From NCBI GenBank assembly GCA_963768025.1, contig CAVYGM010000010.1, forward strand, positions 372,001-436,000: a stretch of 64,000 bases of DNA, read 5' to 3'. Numbering within the stretch: position 1 is the stretch's first letter; every line of letters begins with the position of its first letter. This DNA is from CAVYGM01 sp963768025 (GTDB lineage: Bacteria > Bacteroidota > Bacteroidia > Cytophagales > Spirosomataceae). The notes under the pieces are model-generated. The model was given only the letters and a program-made list of their open reading frames with translations, did not search any database and had not been told where the DNA came from. Below, piece by piece: positions 18,471-27,352 of this stretch. A program made the translations under genes and the position numbers.

Positions 18471-18503
18471 TTTGGCTTCATTATTAAATTTTCCCTACCT
18501 TTG
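18471..18503 (+). promoter_or_regulatory. rpmH-rnpA promoter with -33 and -7 elements
   Basis: TTTG at 18471-18474 and TACCTTTG at 18496-18503 are separated by 21 bases, fitting the Bacteroidota primary-sigma consensus TTTG / TAnnTTTG. Start of transcription is expected near 18510, about 47 bases before the rpmH ATG. It is the best-matched primary-sigma-type promoter in the window. Confidence 0.75.
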
Positions 18504-18556
18504 CAAACCCAAATTAAGGATAGAAGAGTTTTTAGAGCTATAAATTTGATAATGAG

Positions 18557-18718
18557 ATGAGCAAACGTACGTACCAACCTTCAAATCGCAAGAGAAGAAA
18601 CAAGCACGGGTTCCGCGAGCGGATGGAAACCGCCAACGGACGCAATGTGTTGGCTGCTCGCCGTAAGAAAGGTCGTTGGAGACTGTCTGTATCGGACGAG
18701 AAACGTCACAAGCAGTAA
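18557..18718 (+). CDS. rpmH: 50S ribosomal protein L34
   Basis: A 53-codon gene reading MSKRTYQPSNRKRRNKHGFR, then ERMETANGRNVLAARRKKGR. This is the highly basic L34 sequence, including the conserved KRTYQPS start and the HGFRxRM motif. L34 is a small protein of the large ribosomal subunit. It lies just upstream of rnpA, the arrangement found in nearly all bacteria, and behind a strong promoter. The extension SVSDEKRHKQ after the usual end is common in Bacteroidota L34. Confidence 0.97.
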   Translation: MSKRTYQPSNRKRRNKHGFRERMETANGRNVLAARRKKGRWRLSVSDEKRHKQ

Positions 18719-18801
18719 TTTTCTGGTTTGTCGGCCCGACTGGTTGTGGCGTTTGTAAGCTGCTTTGGCATTCCTTCACAAGCCATAACTAATCGGATTG
18801 C

Positions 18802-19191
18802 TTGAAACAAACCTTTAAGAAAAACGAACGCTTACGAAGCCGGAAAACTATTGACCGGCTCTTTAAAAGAGGTAGTACGGAAGTTCACACGTTCTACCTC
18901 TTTCCTTTTCGGGTGCTTTATATCTACGCGCCGATACCCGAATCTCCCCTCCCCGAAGTACTTTTCTCGGTTTCCAAACGCAATTTCAAAAAAGCCGTGG
19001 ATCGTAACCTGATCCGCCGCCGTTGCCGTGAAGCCTACCGGCTTCATAAAGCCATTCTCTCGCAGAATCCCGCCGCCCCTCTACCATCATCCATCGCTTT
19101 TTTATATCTTGCAAAAGAAAAGACGGCTTACGACGTTATTGAGAAAGCCATGCGGAAAATTATTCTCAAACTGGCGGAAAATAGCCATTAG
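18802..19191 (+). CDS. rnpA: Ribonuclease P protein component
   Basis: The 129-residue basic protein helps the RNase P RNA cleave the 5' leader of tRNA precursors. Recognisable parts are KKNERLRSRKTIDRLFKRG, the family motif FSVSKRNFKKAVDRNLIRRR (the RNR-type RNA-binding helix) and CREAYRLHK. Start is TTG at 18802, as the ATG codons nearby are out of frame. It lies 83 bases after rpmH and is presumably transcribed with it. Length is normal for the phylum. Confidence 0.95.
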   Translation: MKQTFKKNERLRSRKTIDRLFKRGSTEVHTFYLFPFRVLYIYAPIPESPLPEVLFSVSKRNFKKAVDRNLIRRRCREAYRLHKAILSQNPAAPLPSSIAFLYLAKEKTAYDVIEKAMRKIILKLAENSH

Positions 19192-19320
19192 GTTGTTAGC
19201 TATCAGGTATTAGCTGCATTTGATTTTCGACGTTAGTAATAGTATTACTACAACCCGAGTTATTCAGGCAACACCTTACATTAGCTAAAACCTAATCACC
19301 TAACTGCTTACAACCTAATT

Positions 19321-20976
19321 ATGAAAAAGTACCTACGCACTCTTTGGCTTGCTGTTCCGGTGGTGGCGGGTCTGGCGTTCGTCTCCTTTAAGCAGGACGA
19401 CCGCCTTTTTGAAATTGCCCGTAACCTCGACATCTACGCTACGCTGTTCAAGGAGCTCAATGCTTACTACGTGGACGAGGTGAACCCTAACCGCCTGATC
19501 AAGACCAGTATTGATGGCATGTTGAAAAACCTTGATCCCTATACGATCTACTACGCCGAAGACGATATTGAGGACTACATGACCATGACCACCGGCAAGT
19601 ATAACGGTATTGGGGCGCTGGTCAATTCGGCCGGATAACAAGCACATCATTATGATGGTGTACGAGGACACCCCCGCCCAGAAGGCCGGCCTTCAACTCG
19701 GGGACGAAATCCTGAAAATCGATGGCATCGACCTATCCACCCTGGCTGATTCCGACCCCGGCAAGTTGCTGCACGGCCAGACAAACTCAACGGTGAAGCT
19801 CACTATCAAGCGTTATGGTATTCCCAAGCCCCTGGAAGTTCCGGTAGGCCGCGATGTGGTGAAAGTGACCAACGTGCCCTACTACGGCATGATCAACGAC
19901 GAAGTCGGCTATATCGACCTAAAAGACTTTACGGCTACGGCTTCGCGGGAAGTGCGCAATTCGTTTCAGGAATTGAAGGGGAAAGGTATGAAAAAACTGA
20001 TCCTCGACGTGCGCGAAAACCCCGGTGGCTTGCTCAACATGGCCATCGATATTTCCAACGTATTTATTCCCAAAGGGGAAGAGATCGTGTCGACGAAAGG
20101 AAAAGTGACGGAATGGAACAAAACCTACACGGCCTATAACCCCCCACTGGATACCGAAATGCCCATCGTGGTGCTGACCAACAACCATAGTGCTTCGGCG
20201 GCCGAGATCGTGTCGGGCGTGATTCAGGATTACGACCGGGGTGTGCTGATCGGGCAGCGTACCTACGGCAAAGGACTGGTGCAGACCACCCGCGAACTGT
20301 CGTTCAACACCAAAATGAAAATCACCACGGCTAAGTACTACATTCCCAGCGGACGTTGTATTCAGGCCATTGACTACAGCCACCGCAACGACGATGGCAG
20401 CGTAGGCAAGGTTCCCGACTCACTGAAGACGGCCTTTAAAACCCGAAATGGCCGGGTGGTGTACGACGGGGGTGGCGTACTGCCCGACATCCTGACGGAG
20501 AAGGAAAGCCTGTCTGCCCTGGCTAATACCCTGAGCCGCAAACGGCTAATGTTCGACTACGCCGTGAAGTACCACTACGAGCACTCTACCATCAAGCCCG
20601 CCCGCGAGTTTTCCCTGACCGATGCCGAATACCAGGATTTTGTCAAGTGGCTGGGTGACAAAGAATATGATTACACGACGCAGGTAGAGAGAGACCTGAG
20701 CACGCTGGAAGCATCGGCCAAAAAGAAAAATCCATTGGAAGTATTCAGGATCAGCTAAAAGCCCTGAGAACCAAGCTTTCGCACAGCAAAGACAATGATC
20801 TTCAGCTCCGCAAATCGGAAGTCAAAGCGTTGCTTGAAGAAGAAATTGTAAAGCATTACTACCTGGAAAAAGGAATGAAGGAAACGTCTTTCAACAACGA
20901 CCCCGAAATGAAAGCCGCCCTGGAGCTATACAAAGACATGAACCGCTACCAGGAGCTGTTGAAGGGCAAAAAATAG
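19321..20976 (+). CDS. C-terminal processing peptidase, S41 family, two frameshifts
   Basis: This is a CtpA/Prc-type periplasmic protease. It has an N-terminal anchor (LWLAVPVVAGLAFVSF), a helical region with SIDGMLKNLDPYTIYYAED, a PDZ domain (MVYEDTPAQKAGLQLGDEIL) and a peptidase core with GLLNMAIDISN, the catalytic Ser region NNHSASAAEIVSGVIQDYDR and Lys in GQRTYGKGLVQTT. The frame breaks near 19625 (one extra base in the segment after GIGALVN) and near 20745, where one A appears lost. The tail then continues SIQDQLKALRTKLSHSKD to TAG 20974-20976. The repaired length, about 551 residues, is typical. It follows rnpA by 129 bases. Confidence 0.88.
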
Positions 20977-20990
20977 CTTCTTAGGTCTGG

Positions 20991-21040
20991 AATCGGCAGC
21001 TGATGTTTCCTTTAAGGTTCATCAGCTGCCGATTTTTTTT
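20991..21040 (+). terminator. Strong terminator after the S41 peptidase
   Basis: AATCGGCAGCTGATG pairs perfectly with CATCAGCTGCCGATT (15-bp stem, 14-base loop), followed by eight T residues. It lies 15 bases past the repaired stop at 20976, which independently supports that stop as the true gene end. Confidence 0.9.
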
Positions 21041-21198
21041 ATCCTCGAGTTTGTCACGGAGTCATGAGGTGGTACTTCCGAATAATTTGGTAGCATCCCT
21101 TCCCAAAAATTTGTTCAGAACACCCCGGACGAACATTTCCAAAAGCCGCTGCGTTTGTAGAGGTACAGAAGTGAGAACCGGGTTTAACACAGATATGC

Positions 21199-21714
21199 AT
21201 GCAAACCGAAGAAATCATTAACAAGGTAGCCACCAGCGGCCTACTAACGCTGGATTTGGAAGAGTACTACCATCCGGGCGAGCGGGTGGTGTATGATCTG
21301 AAGGATAATTTGTTTCAGGGCCTCATTCTCCGGGAAAAGGATTTCAGAGAGTTTTTGAAAAATCACGATTGGAGTAGCTACACTGGTAAAAATGTAGCCA
21401 TTATGTGTAGCGAGGACGCCATAGTACCCACCTGGGCCTACATGCTGCTGGCCCTCAAACTGCAACCCTACGCGCATTCATTTGTGTTTGGGAGCCTGGC
21501 CGAATTAGAAAATAAGCTCTTCTACGAAGCCATCGACCGCATAGACCTAGAGGCTTACCGGGGAGCACGGGTAGTAGTGAAGGGCTGTAGCAAACATCCC
21601 GTGCCCGTGGCGGCGTATGTGGAAATCACAAAAGCACTAACCCCACTAGTGCAGAGCCTCATGTTTGGAGAGCCCTGTAGCACAGTACCCCTCTATAAAA
21701 AACCACGACCATAA
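21199..21714 (+). CDS. DUF2480 family protein
   Basis: The 171-residue cytosolic protein belongs to DUF2480, a family of unknown function almost limited to Bacteroidota. Key segments are LLTLDLEEYYHPGERVVYDL, KDNLFQGLILREKDFREFLK, AIMCSEDAIVPTWAYMLLA and a conserved Cys/His pair in VVVKGCSKHPVPVAAYVEI. The paired Cys residues hint at a metal or redox site, but no activity is known. It begins 158 bases after the S41 terminator and is a separate unit. Confidence 0.85.
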   Translation: MQTEEIINKVATSGLLTLDLEEYYHPGERVVYDLKDNLFQGLILREKDFREFLKNHDWSSYTGKNVAIMCSEDAIVPTWAYMLLALKLQPYAHSFVFGSLAELENKLFYEAIDRIDLEAYRGARVVVKGCSKHPVPVAAYVEITKALTPLVQSLMFGEPCSTVPLYKKPRP

Positions 21715-21804
21715 GTACAGGGAGTCCGGCACACTTTTTTGAGCTTGATTGAGAATTGGAGAAAATCCACGTAAAAATCTCAAACAACTCAACTACTCAA
21801 TCGC

Positions 21805-22302
21805 ATGAATCAGGATATCTGGAAAGGAATAGCCGCCGGTGCCATCGCCGGCCTGGTAGGTACAGCCGTAAAAACGATCTGGGAAGAAGTAGCGCCGTCG
21901 CGTCCGGAACACGTGGATCCGCCGTCGGTGGAATTGGCGGATCGGGTAAAAGAAGAAGCCGGCGGGGAAAGCTTGACTAAGGAAGAAAAACCCGTGGTGG
22001 CGCAATCGCTCAACTGGGTCTTTGGAACGGGGATAGGTGCCTTGTATGGGGGAGTGGTGGAAGTGTACCCCAATATGCCCACCGGTAAAGGTACTGCTCT
22101 GGGAATGGCCATGTACGGAGCCACGCATGGGTCCATTCTTCCGATGCTCAACGCCGAGCCTTGGCCAATAAGCAAGCCCATGAAATTTTTGTCCGGGGAA
22201 TTTAGCGGCCATGTGCTCTATGGGCTGGCCGTGGAGGTAACCCGCCGGGTGGTACGGAACTGGCTGGACGGAAAAAGTAAGGATCTACTTGCTTCTACCT
22301 GA
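21805..22302 (+). CDS. YagU-like (DUF1440) inner membrane protein
   Basis: The 165-residue protein has hydrophobic, glycine-rich segments (GIAAGAIAGLVGTAVKTIWE; NWVFGTGIGALYGGVVEVYP; GTALGMAMYGATHGSI; GHVLYGLAVEVTRRVV) around an acidic loop. The layout matches the YagU/DUF1440 family, linked in E. coli to acid resistance. The final residues overlap the convergent rnhB gene by 18 bases. Role in this organism is unknown. Confidence 0.75.
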   Translation: MNQDIWKGIAAGAIAGLVGTAVKTIWEEVAPSRPEHVDPPSVELADRVKEEAGGESLTKEEKPVVAQSLNWVFGTGIGALYGGVVEVYPNMPTGKGTALGMAMYGATHGSILPMLNAEPWPISKPMKFLSGEFSGHVLYGLAVEVTRRVVRNWLDGKSKDLLAST

Positions 22303-22869
22303 GCGAAAACTCAGCCGGTGGTGAACCGTCAGCCCGTGTACTTCAATAGCCCGACGGTGGTGGACCGTCGGGTATCCCACATTCTGTTCCCAGCCGTAGG
22401 CCGGAAAAGCAACAGACAGAGTAGCCATGAGTTCGTCGCGGTAGGTTTTGGCCAACACGGATGCCGCCGCAATGGAAAGAAACAAGGTATCGCCCTTCAC
22501 CAGGCAGGTGTGGGCGATCATGGGAAAAGGTACAAACCGATTGCCATCAACCAGGAGGTGTTCAGGCCGCACACCCAGCTGATCTACCGCCCGGTGCATG
22601 GCTAGGAAACTAGCCTGCAGGATGTTAAGGCGATCAATTTCGGTAGGGGATGCTTCGGCAACGGCCCAGGCTAGGGCTTCGTCTCTAATTTCGTCCCTTA
22701 GCCTTAGGCGTTGTCCTTTGGTGAGTTGCTTGGAATCCGTAAGGTAAGGATGGGTGTAGTCCGGCGGTAAAATCACCGCCGCTGCCACCACGGGACCCGC
22801 CAGGCAGCCCCGGCCCACTTCGTCCAGGCCGGCCTCTACAAGCCCTTTTGTGTAGTAGGATTGAAGCAT
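22285..22869 (-). CDS. rnhB: Ribonuclease HII
   Basis: RNase HII removes RNA primers and single ribonucleotides from DNA. From the ATG at 22869 the 194-residue protein shows the active-site motif AGLDEVGRGCLAGPVV (Asp16, Glu17), TDSKQLTKGQRLRL, the catalytic Asp in HLLVDGNRF and SIAAASVLAKTYRD with the fourth acidic residue. The start overlaps the batA stop as TGATG, so translation is probably coupled. The alternative TTG one codon earlier is less likely. Confidence 0.95.
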   Translation of the reverse strand: MLQSYYTKGLVEAGLDEVGRGCLAGPVVAAAVILPPDYTHPYLTDSKQLTKGQRLRLRDEIRDEALAWAVAEASPTEIDRLNILQASFLAMHRAVDQLGVRPEHLLVDGNRFVPFPMIAHTCLVKGDTLFLSIAAASVLAKTYRDELMATLSVAFPAYGWEQNVGYPTVHHRRAIEVHGLTVHHRLSFRSGRSK

Positions 22870-23888
22870 CAATCTTCCAGAATATTGCTCATAAAGGTAC
22901 TCTTGGTAGCCAGCGCCAGGAGGAGCAGCGTCACCGCCCAGTAGAGGTACACGCGGTAATAGTCCTTTACTTCCCTAAAAATTACATTTTGAAATTTTAC
23001 TTTCTCCAGCGTATTGATTTGGGCAAATACATTGCTCAAAGCATTATTATCGGCCGCCCGGAAGTACTTCCCGTCACCAGCGGCGGCTATCTCCTGTAGT
23101 TCACTTTCATCCACGCGCGCAGAGGTGGTTTTCAGACTGTCTTCGGGTGCTGAGGGGCGGGTACTCCCAACGGCAATCGTATAGATACGCACACCGAATG
23201 CTTTGGCTAGCCTGGCCGCCGTAATGGGGTCCAGATTGCCGGAGGTATTGTCGCCGTCGCTTATCAGAATTGCCACCTTACTTTGGCTCTTCGAATCGCG
23301 CATCCGATTTACGCCCACGGCCAGCGCACTCCCGATGGCCGTGCCCGCTGTGCGAATCATATCGGATCGAATGTCATCCAGGTACTCATATAGCAGTTCA
23401 TAGTCGGCGGTAAGCGGACAGAGGGAGTAGGCCTCCCCCGCAAAAATAATGATCCCGATACGATCCTGTAAGCGACCTCTAATGAAGTTTCGGGCTACCT
23501 CCTTGGCGGCCGTCAGGCGATTGGGATTCAAGTCTTTTTCGAGCATAGAGTCCGATATGTCCATCAGGAGCATGATATCAATTCCTTCCGAAAATCGATC
23601 GGTCCGCTCGGTCACGATTTGGGGCCGGGCCAGGGACATGAGAATGAAAGCCAAGGCCAGGGCTACACAAACGGGCTGAACAAACCGGAGGCGAACCAGC
23701 CAGCTGTCGCGGGTGGCGGTGGCTTCGTAGGGCAAGGCCAGGAATTGACGGGAGCTGCGGTGAAAGGCGTTCCGGAGCCAAAATAGGATTAAAATGGCTG
23801 GAATGCTGTACAAAAAATACGGATGAGCCCATTGAAAGGTACGCAGGGTGTTCCAACCAAACCAGTGTAATGATAGCCAATCTTCCAT
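22869..23888 (-). CDS. batA: BatA-type VWA membrane protein
   Basis: This 339-residue protein carries an N-terminal membrane pair (FLYSIPAILILFWL; FVQPVCVALALAFILMSLA), a von Willebrand A domain with MIDAS motif DISDSM (DxSxS), the TAGTAIGSALAVGVNRM loop and KVAILISDGDNTSGN, and a C-terminal membrane segment (VYLYWAVTLLLLALA). Bat (Bacteroides aerotolerance) proteins form a periplasm-facing complex linked to oxidative or envelope stress. It follows the BatD-like gene by 2 bases and precedes rnhB with overlap. The usual moxR ATPase gene is not in view. Confidence 0.9.
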   Translation of the reverse strand: MEDWLSLHWFGWNTLRTFQWAHPYFLYSIPAILILFWLRNAFHRSSRQFLALPYEATATRDSWLVRLRFVQPVCVALALAFILMSLARPQIVTERTDRFSEGIDIMLLMDISDSMLEKDLNPNRLTAAKEVARNFIRGRLQDRIGIIIFAGEAYSLCPLTADYELLYEYLDDIRSDMIRTAGTAIGSALAVGVNRMRDSKSQSKVAILISDGDNTSGNLDPITAARLAKAFGVRIYTIAVGSTRPSAPEDSLKTTSARVDESELQEIAAAGDGKYFRAADNNALSNVFAQINTLEKVKFQNVIFREVKDYYRVYLYWAVTLLLLALATKSTFMSNILED

Positions 23889-23890
23889 AA

Positions 23891-24814
23891 CTAGGATACG
23901 GTAGGGGTTTTGGCCGACCTTCGGATTTCGGAACGCCGACGTCGGTATATCCGCAGTGCCACGTTTTTTAAGGTTTGTAAAGCAGTATCCATCTGGCTGG
24001 ACTTTATTTGTCCATAAATAATCCGGTCAATTTCTTTGAGTGCTTCTTCCAGCGCATCGTCGGGTATGTTATCCACAATTTCGCGCGTAGTGTAGGTGGC
24101 AAAAGGCTTCCTTTCCACTTCTTCCAGAAATTCCTTCCAGGCCACCACCGCCTTTTCTGCCTCAGCGGTACTTTCGCGTTCGCGGGCGTTGCGGCTGTTG
24201 CGGTTGAAGATACGAAGGAAATCGCCGTGCCGTCGCTGAAGCTGAAACAGACGCCACTGTTTCATGATTCCCCGGCCAAAAAGCCAATAGATGAGCAGGC
24301 AGAAGAGTCCGAGTGACACCAGTACGGCCATAAAAACGGGGTAGTTGAACTGGCGGCGAAGAAGTTCAACCTGAGTGTCGGTTTTGAGTTGCAGGGTATC
24401 GGGACGGGAACCTGCGGGTAGGGAGGAACGAAAGTAGACCGAATCTATATCGGCATATACGGCCGTACAGTCACCCGGCGACACCACATATACCGGCAGT
24501 CGGAGGGTCTGCAGATCGGATACATCAAACGATACCAAACGATACACCGTGCTGTCCAGGCTGCCGAGGGAGTCGGTACGGGTGGTGAAATATTCCTGAT
24601 CTATGAATTCGAACGGAGAAAAGTCAAAGGTGGAATCAGGGAAAAATACTTCTTGCTCAGAATCGTGCAAAAAACTGAACGAATAAGAAAAGGGCTTTCC
24701 CACTTCAATGCGGCTGGTCAGAAAAGCACCCGATGGCTTCCGGTCCTGGGCGTTGGCCAAATGAGTAGTCAAAAACACCAATCCCACGAGGACTGGCCAA
24801 CGTATAAATCTCAC
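23891..24814 (-). CDS. Bat-operon membrane protein with periplasmic domain
   Basis: Using the GTG at 24814, the product opens with a signal peptide (WPVLVGLVFLTTHLANAQ). A periplasmic beta domain follows (SRIEVGKPFSYSFSFLHD; FFPDSTFDFSPFEFIDQEY), then a membrane segment (YPVFMAVLVSLGLFCLLIYW) and a cytosolic helical tail rich in Arg and Glu. The order matches the DUF4381/BatD-like component of Bat operons in this phylum. It lies between the DUF58 gene and batA on the same strand. The ORF can be opened 25 codons earlier, but that leader is not signal-like. Confidence 0.75.
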   Translation of the reverse strand: MRFIRWPVLVGLVFLTTHLANAQDRKPSGAFLTSRIEVGKPFSYSFSFLHDSEQEVFFPDSTFDFSPFEFIDQEYFTTRTDSLGSLDSTVYRLVSFDVSDLQTLRLPVYVVSPGDCTAVYADIDSVYFRSSLPAGSRPDTLQLKTDTQVELLRRQFNYPVFMAVLVSLGLFCLLIYWLFGRGIMKQWRLFQLQRRHGDFLRIFNRNSRNARERESTAEAEKAVVAWKEFLEEVERKPFATYTTREIVDNIPDDALEEALKEIDRIIYGQIKSSQMDTALQTLKNVALRIYRRRRSEIRRSAKTPTVS

Positions 24815-24923
24815 ATGATATGGCAAACGGAGAAACAAATTAGCAAAGGTTGGGTGAGAACAGGTAGTTGGGGCACCAAAGTAAATCAATTTTTCTATTT
24901 CACAGCCTTGGCAGGTTCAGCTT

Positions 24924-25811
24924 CTACGATCGCCCGCCGTTATATACATATCGTCTTACTCTGAACAGCCGGATCAAGGCCGGTACGTAATCCTGGCCGG
25001 CATCGAGCGAAAGGTAATCCGCCTTATTTTGCCTACATAGCCGCTCCAGCATCTCGCGGCGCTTCTGAAACCGCTCCCACATGCTTGATCGGTAATAGGA
25101 TGAAGAGGTATTGACCCAAACCTTCGTCTGTTTTTCGGCGTCATAAATCGGGATTATACCCAGATGCGGCAGGTTGGTCTCCCGCTGATCGTGCACATGA
25201 ATCACAATCAGGTCATGCTTAAGAGCCAACGCTTTGAGATTGTGCTCATAATCGCCATCAATAAAGTCCGAAATCAAAAAGACCAGACTTCGTCGCTTCA
25301 GCACCGTCAGACTCAGCAGGATAGCCTCGGACAGGCTCGTGCGCGGAGAGCCGGGCGTAAGCTTGAACAGTTCGGAAATCAGACTATAGCCGTGTTTCAT
25401 TCCATCCGAAGGCCGTATGTACCGCTCTTTTTGATCCGAAAAGCACAGCAGCCCTACCCGGCTCGCTTCCTGAATGGCCGAAAGTGCCAATACCCCGCAA
25501 ATTTCCTTTGTCGCATCAATCTTGAGCCGTGTCTGATCGCCCACGTTTTGGGAAGCACTCACGTCGACCATAAAAAACACGGTCTGTTCTTTTTCCTCTT
25601 TAAAGATTTTTATATAAGTTCCGTGTCCTTTGGCGGAGGTATTCCAATCAATGGCCCGCACATCATCGCCGTATTGGTACAGGCGCAGATCGTCAAATTC
25701 AAGACCCGACCCCTTGAATACGGAGTGAAAGTTGCCGTGCCGTTCGCTGTTGACTGCTTTCCTGATCCGTATTTCGTATTGGCGTAGTTTGTGCAAAAAC
25801 TCCTGAAACAT
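24924..25811 (-). CDS. DUF58 domain protein (MoxR/Bat-associated)
   Basis: The 295-residue cytosolic protein has the DUF58 signature GSGLEFDDLRLYQYGDDVRA followed by IDWNTSAKGHGTYIKIF, and then a VWA-like fold with metal-site motif VDVSASQNVG and LVFLISDFIDGDYEHNL. DUF58 proteins are the usual partner of MoxR ATPases and Bat membrane proteins, possibly as an adaptor during maturation of periplasmic complexes. It starts the leftward operon DUF58, BatD-like, batA, rnhB. The moxR gene normally found upstream is replaced here by a divergent lipoprotein gene. Confidence 0.9.
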   Translation of the reverse strand: MFQEFLHKLRQYEIRIRKAVNSERHGNFHSVFKGSGLEFDDLRLYQYGDDVRAIDWNTSAKGHGTYIKIFKEEKEQTVFFMVDVSASQNVGDQTRLKIDATKEICGVLALSAIQEASRVGLLCFSDQKERYIRPSDGMKHGYSLISELFKLTPGSPRTSLSEAILLSLTVLKRRSLVFLISDFIDGDYEHNLKALALKHDLIVIHVHDQRETNLPHLGIIPIYDAEKQTKVWVNTSSSYYRSSMWERFQKRREMLERLCRQNKADYLSLDAGQDYVPALIRLFRVRRYVYNGGRS

Positions 25812-25905
25812 AGAATTAGTCTGTTGAATAAAAGATTCACGATCTTTGTGGCGTTACTGGTAATAAACAAATATAGATATTTTGTACAAGATCGTGCTCC
25901 AAAGT

Positions 25906-26265
25906 ATGGCTGTCGCCAAAGCCTGCCTGATTCTTACGGTGTTTGTTTTGGGGATATCTGCGTGCGAAACGGAAGAACAACCACCGTCCGGGCTGATTTC
26001 GGAAGATAAAATGGCGTCCATCCTGGCCGACATTCATATTGCCGAGGCCAGGGTCACCAGCCTGCAGCTGCGTTCGCTGGATTCGTCGGTGATGGTGTTT
26101 GAGCAATTACAGAACCAGATCTGGAAGAAGCATCAGGTGGATACCACCCTGTATTATAAAAGCTATACTTTTTATACCTCCAACCCGGCCTACCTGACCA
26201 AGATTTATGAGGAGGTGGAGAAAAAACTGGAAGGCCGGGAGAAAAAAAAGTCGTTGAAACTTTGA
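25906..26265 (+). CDS. DUF4296 lipoprotein
   Basis: From the ATG at 25906, 119 residues: lipoprotein signal (CLILTVFVLGISAC, lipid cysteine) and then the DUF4296 helical domain with LISEDKMASILADIHIAEA and FEQLQNQIWKKHQVDTTLYY, ending in a Lys/Glu-rich helix. DUF4296 proteins are small Bacteroidota lipoproteins of unknown role, often near LuxE-, DUF58- or LPS-related genes. It is divergent from the DUF58 gene; the 94 bases between them must hold both promoters. An earlier TTG at 25882 would spoil the signal sequence. Confidence 0.82.
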   Translation: MAVAKACLILTVFVLGISACETEEQPPSGLISEDKMASILADIHIAEARVTSLQLRSLDSSVMVFEQLQNQIWKKHQVDTTLYYKSYTFYTSNPAYLTKIYEEVEKKLEGREKKKSLKL

Positions 26266-26381
26266 TTTTTCGAGCACTGATTCATTTTTGGAATTGTTTT
26301 TGACGGCCCGATGTTCTGAAAAATTAATGTGCCTATTTCGAATAACCACTAAGCTATATCCCTAACTGTTTACCAACCCCG

Positions 26382-27170
26382 ATGCCTACTGTGACAGATT
26401 CCGTAGTAATTATCCCAACCTACAATGAAATTGAGAATATAGAGGCCATCATCCGAAAGGTGATGAGCCTGGCCAAACCACTCCATATTCTCATTGTGGA
26501 CGATGGCTCGCCGGATGGAACGGCGGCTACGGTCAGGGAATTACAAAAAGAATTTGGCGAGCAGCTCCACCTCGTGGAAAGGCGGGGCAAACTGGGGCTG
26601 GGTACCGCCTATATTCGGGGGTTTCAGTGGGCTATTGAGAAAGGGTATTCCTATGTCTTTGAGATGGACGCTGACTTCTCGCACAATCCCGAAGACCTGC
26701 TGCGGCTGTACCAGGCCTGTGCGGAAGGCGGAAGTCAAATAGCCATCGGGTCGAGGTATATCAATGGCGTAAACGTAGTAAACTGGCCCATGGGACGGGT
26801 ATTGATGTCCTATTTTGCCGGGCATTACGTTCGTTTTGTCACCGGCATGACCATCATGGACCCCACCTCGGGATTTATTTGCTATCACCGCTCGGTGCTC
26901 GAAACTCTGGCCCTGGACAAAATACGATTTGTGGGATATGCTTTCCAAATCGAAATGAAATTCGAGGCCTGGAAGTATGGATTCAAAATCACCGAAGTGC
27001 CGATCATTTTTACCGACCGAACCAGGGGTGTATCCAAAATGTCAGCCGGAATCTTCAAAGAAGCGATTTTGGGAGTGATGAGCCTGAAAATTAATAGTTT
27101 TTTTAAGCGTTACGCACCTCCTGCTTCGCTGGCGCAGAAGTCAGTGTCAGTCTCTGCCTCTTCCTCCTGA
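26382..27170 (+). CDS. Polyprenol-monophosphate mannosyltransferase-like GT2
   Basis: The 262-residue glycosyltransferase of family GT2 transfers a sugar from a nucleotide sugar to polyprenyl phosphate at the membrane face. Visible motifs are VVIIPTYNEIENIEAII, the HILIVDDGSPDGT loop, the catalytic DxD in VFEMDADFSHNP, and MDPTSGFICYHRSVL plus FTDRTRGVSKMSAG, diagnostic for dolichol/polyprenol-phosphate mannose synthases. It lacks the C-terminal membrane region of Dpm1-plus-DPM3 fusions, so another protein may anchor it. It stands alone. Confidence 0.88.
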   Translation: MPTVTDSVVIIPTYNEIENIEAIIRKVMSLAKPLHILIVDDGSPDGTAATVRELQKEFGEQLHLVERRGKLGLGTAYIRGFQWAIEKGYSYVFEMDADFSHNPEDLLRLYQACAEGGSQIAIGSRYINGVNVVNWPMGRVLMSYFAGHYVRFVTGMTIMDPTSGFICYHRSVLETLALDKIRFVGYAFQIEMKFEAWKYGFKITEVPIIFTDRTRGVSKMSAGIFKEAILGVMSLKINSFFKRYAPPASLAQKSVSVSASSS

Positions 27171-27328
27171 TCCCTATTCCTGGGGCTGTATATCCATGAT
27201 CGAGGGAATAAGACGCTTTGCCCCTCGGAAAGGTATGGTAAAAATACTCCCAACTTCTTTTGGTTACTCCCTCAGAATAAGGAGAAACGGTACGATTATT
27301 GCTCTGGATTTACCCTTGGACGCTAGCG

Positions 27329-27336
27329 TAAATTTG
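27329..27336 (+). promoter_or_regulatory. Candidate -7 element (TAAATTTG)
   Basis: An exact TAnnTTTG 17 bases before the ATG of the T9SS-exported protease, which would give a leader of only about 10 bases. No fitting -33 element was seen. Confidence 0.35.
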
Positions 27337-27352
27337 GAGACAGGAAGAGCGT

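Noticed and set aside
18141..18556. Possible origin of replication near rpmH-rnpA
   Set aside because: No dnaA gene and no cluster of DnaA boxes (TTATCCACA) was seen in the region.
19600..19640. Programmed frameshift in the S41 protease gene
   Set aside because: No slippery heptamer or downstream stem is evident, and the same kind of one-base insertion affects many unrelated genes in the window, so error is simpler.
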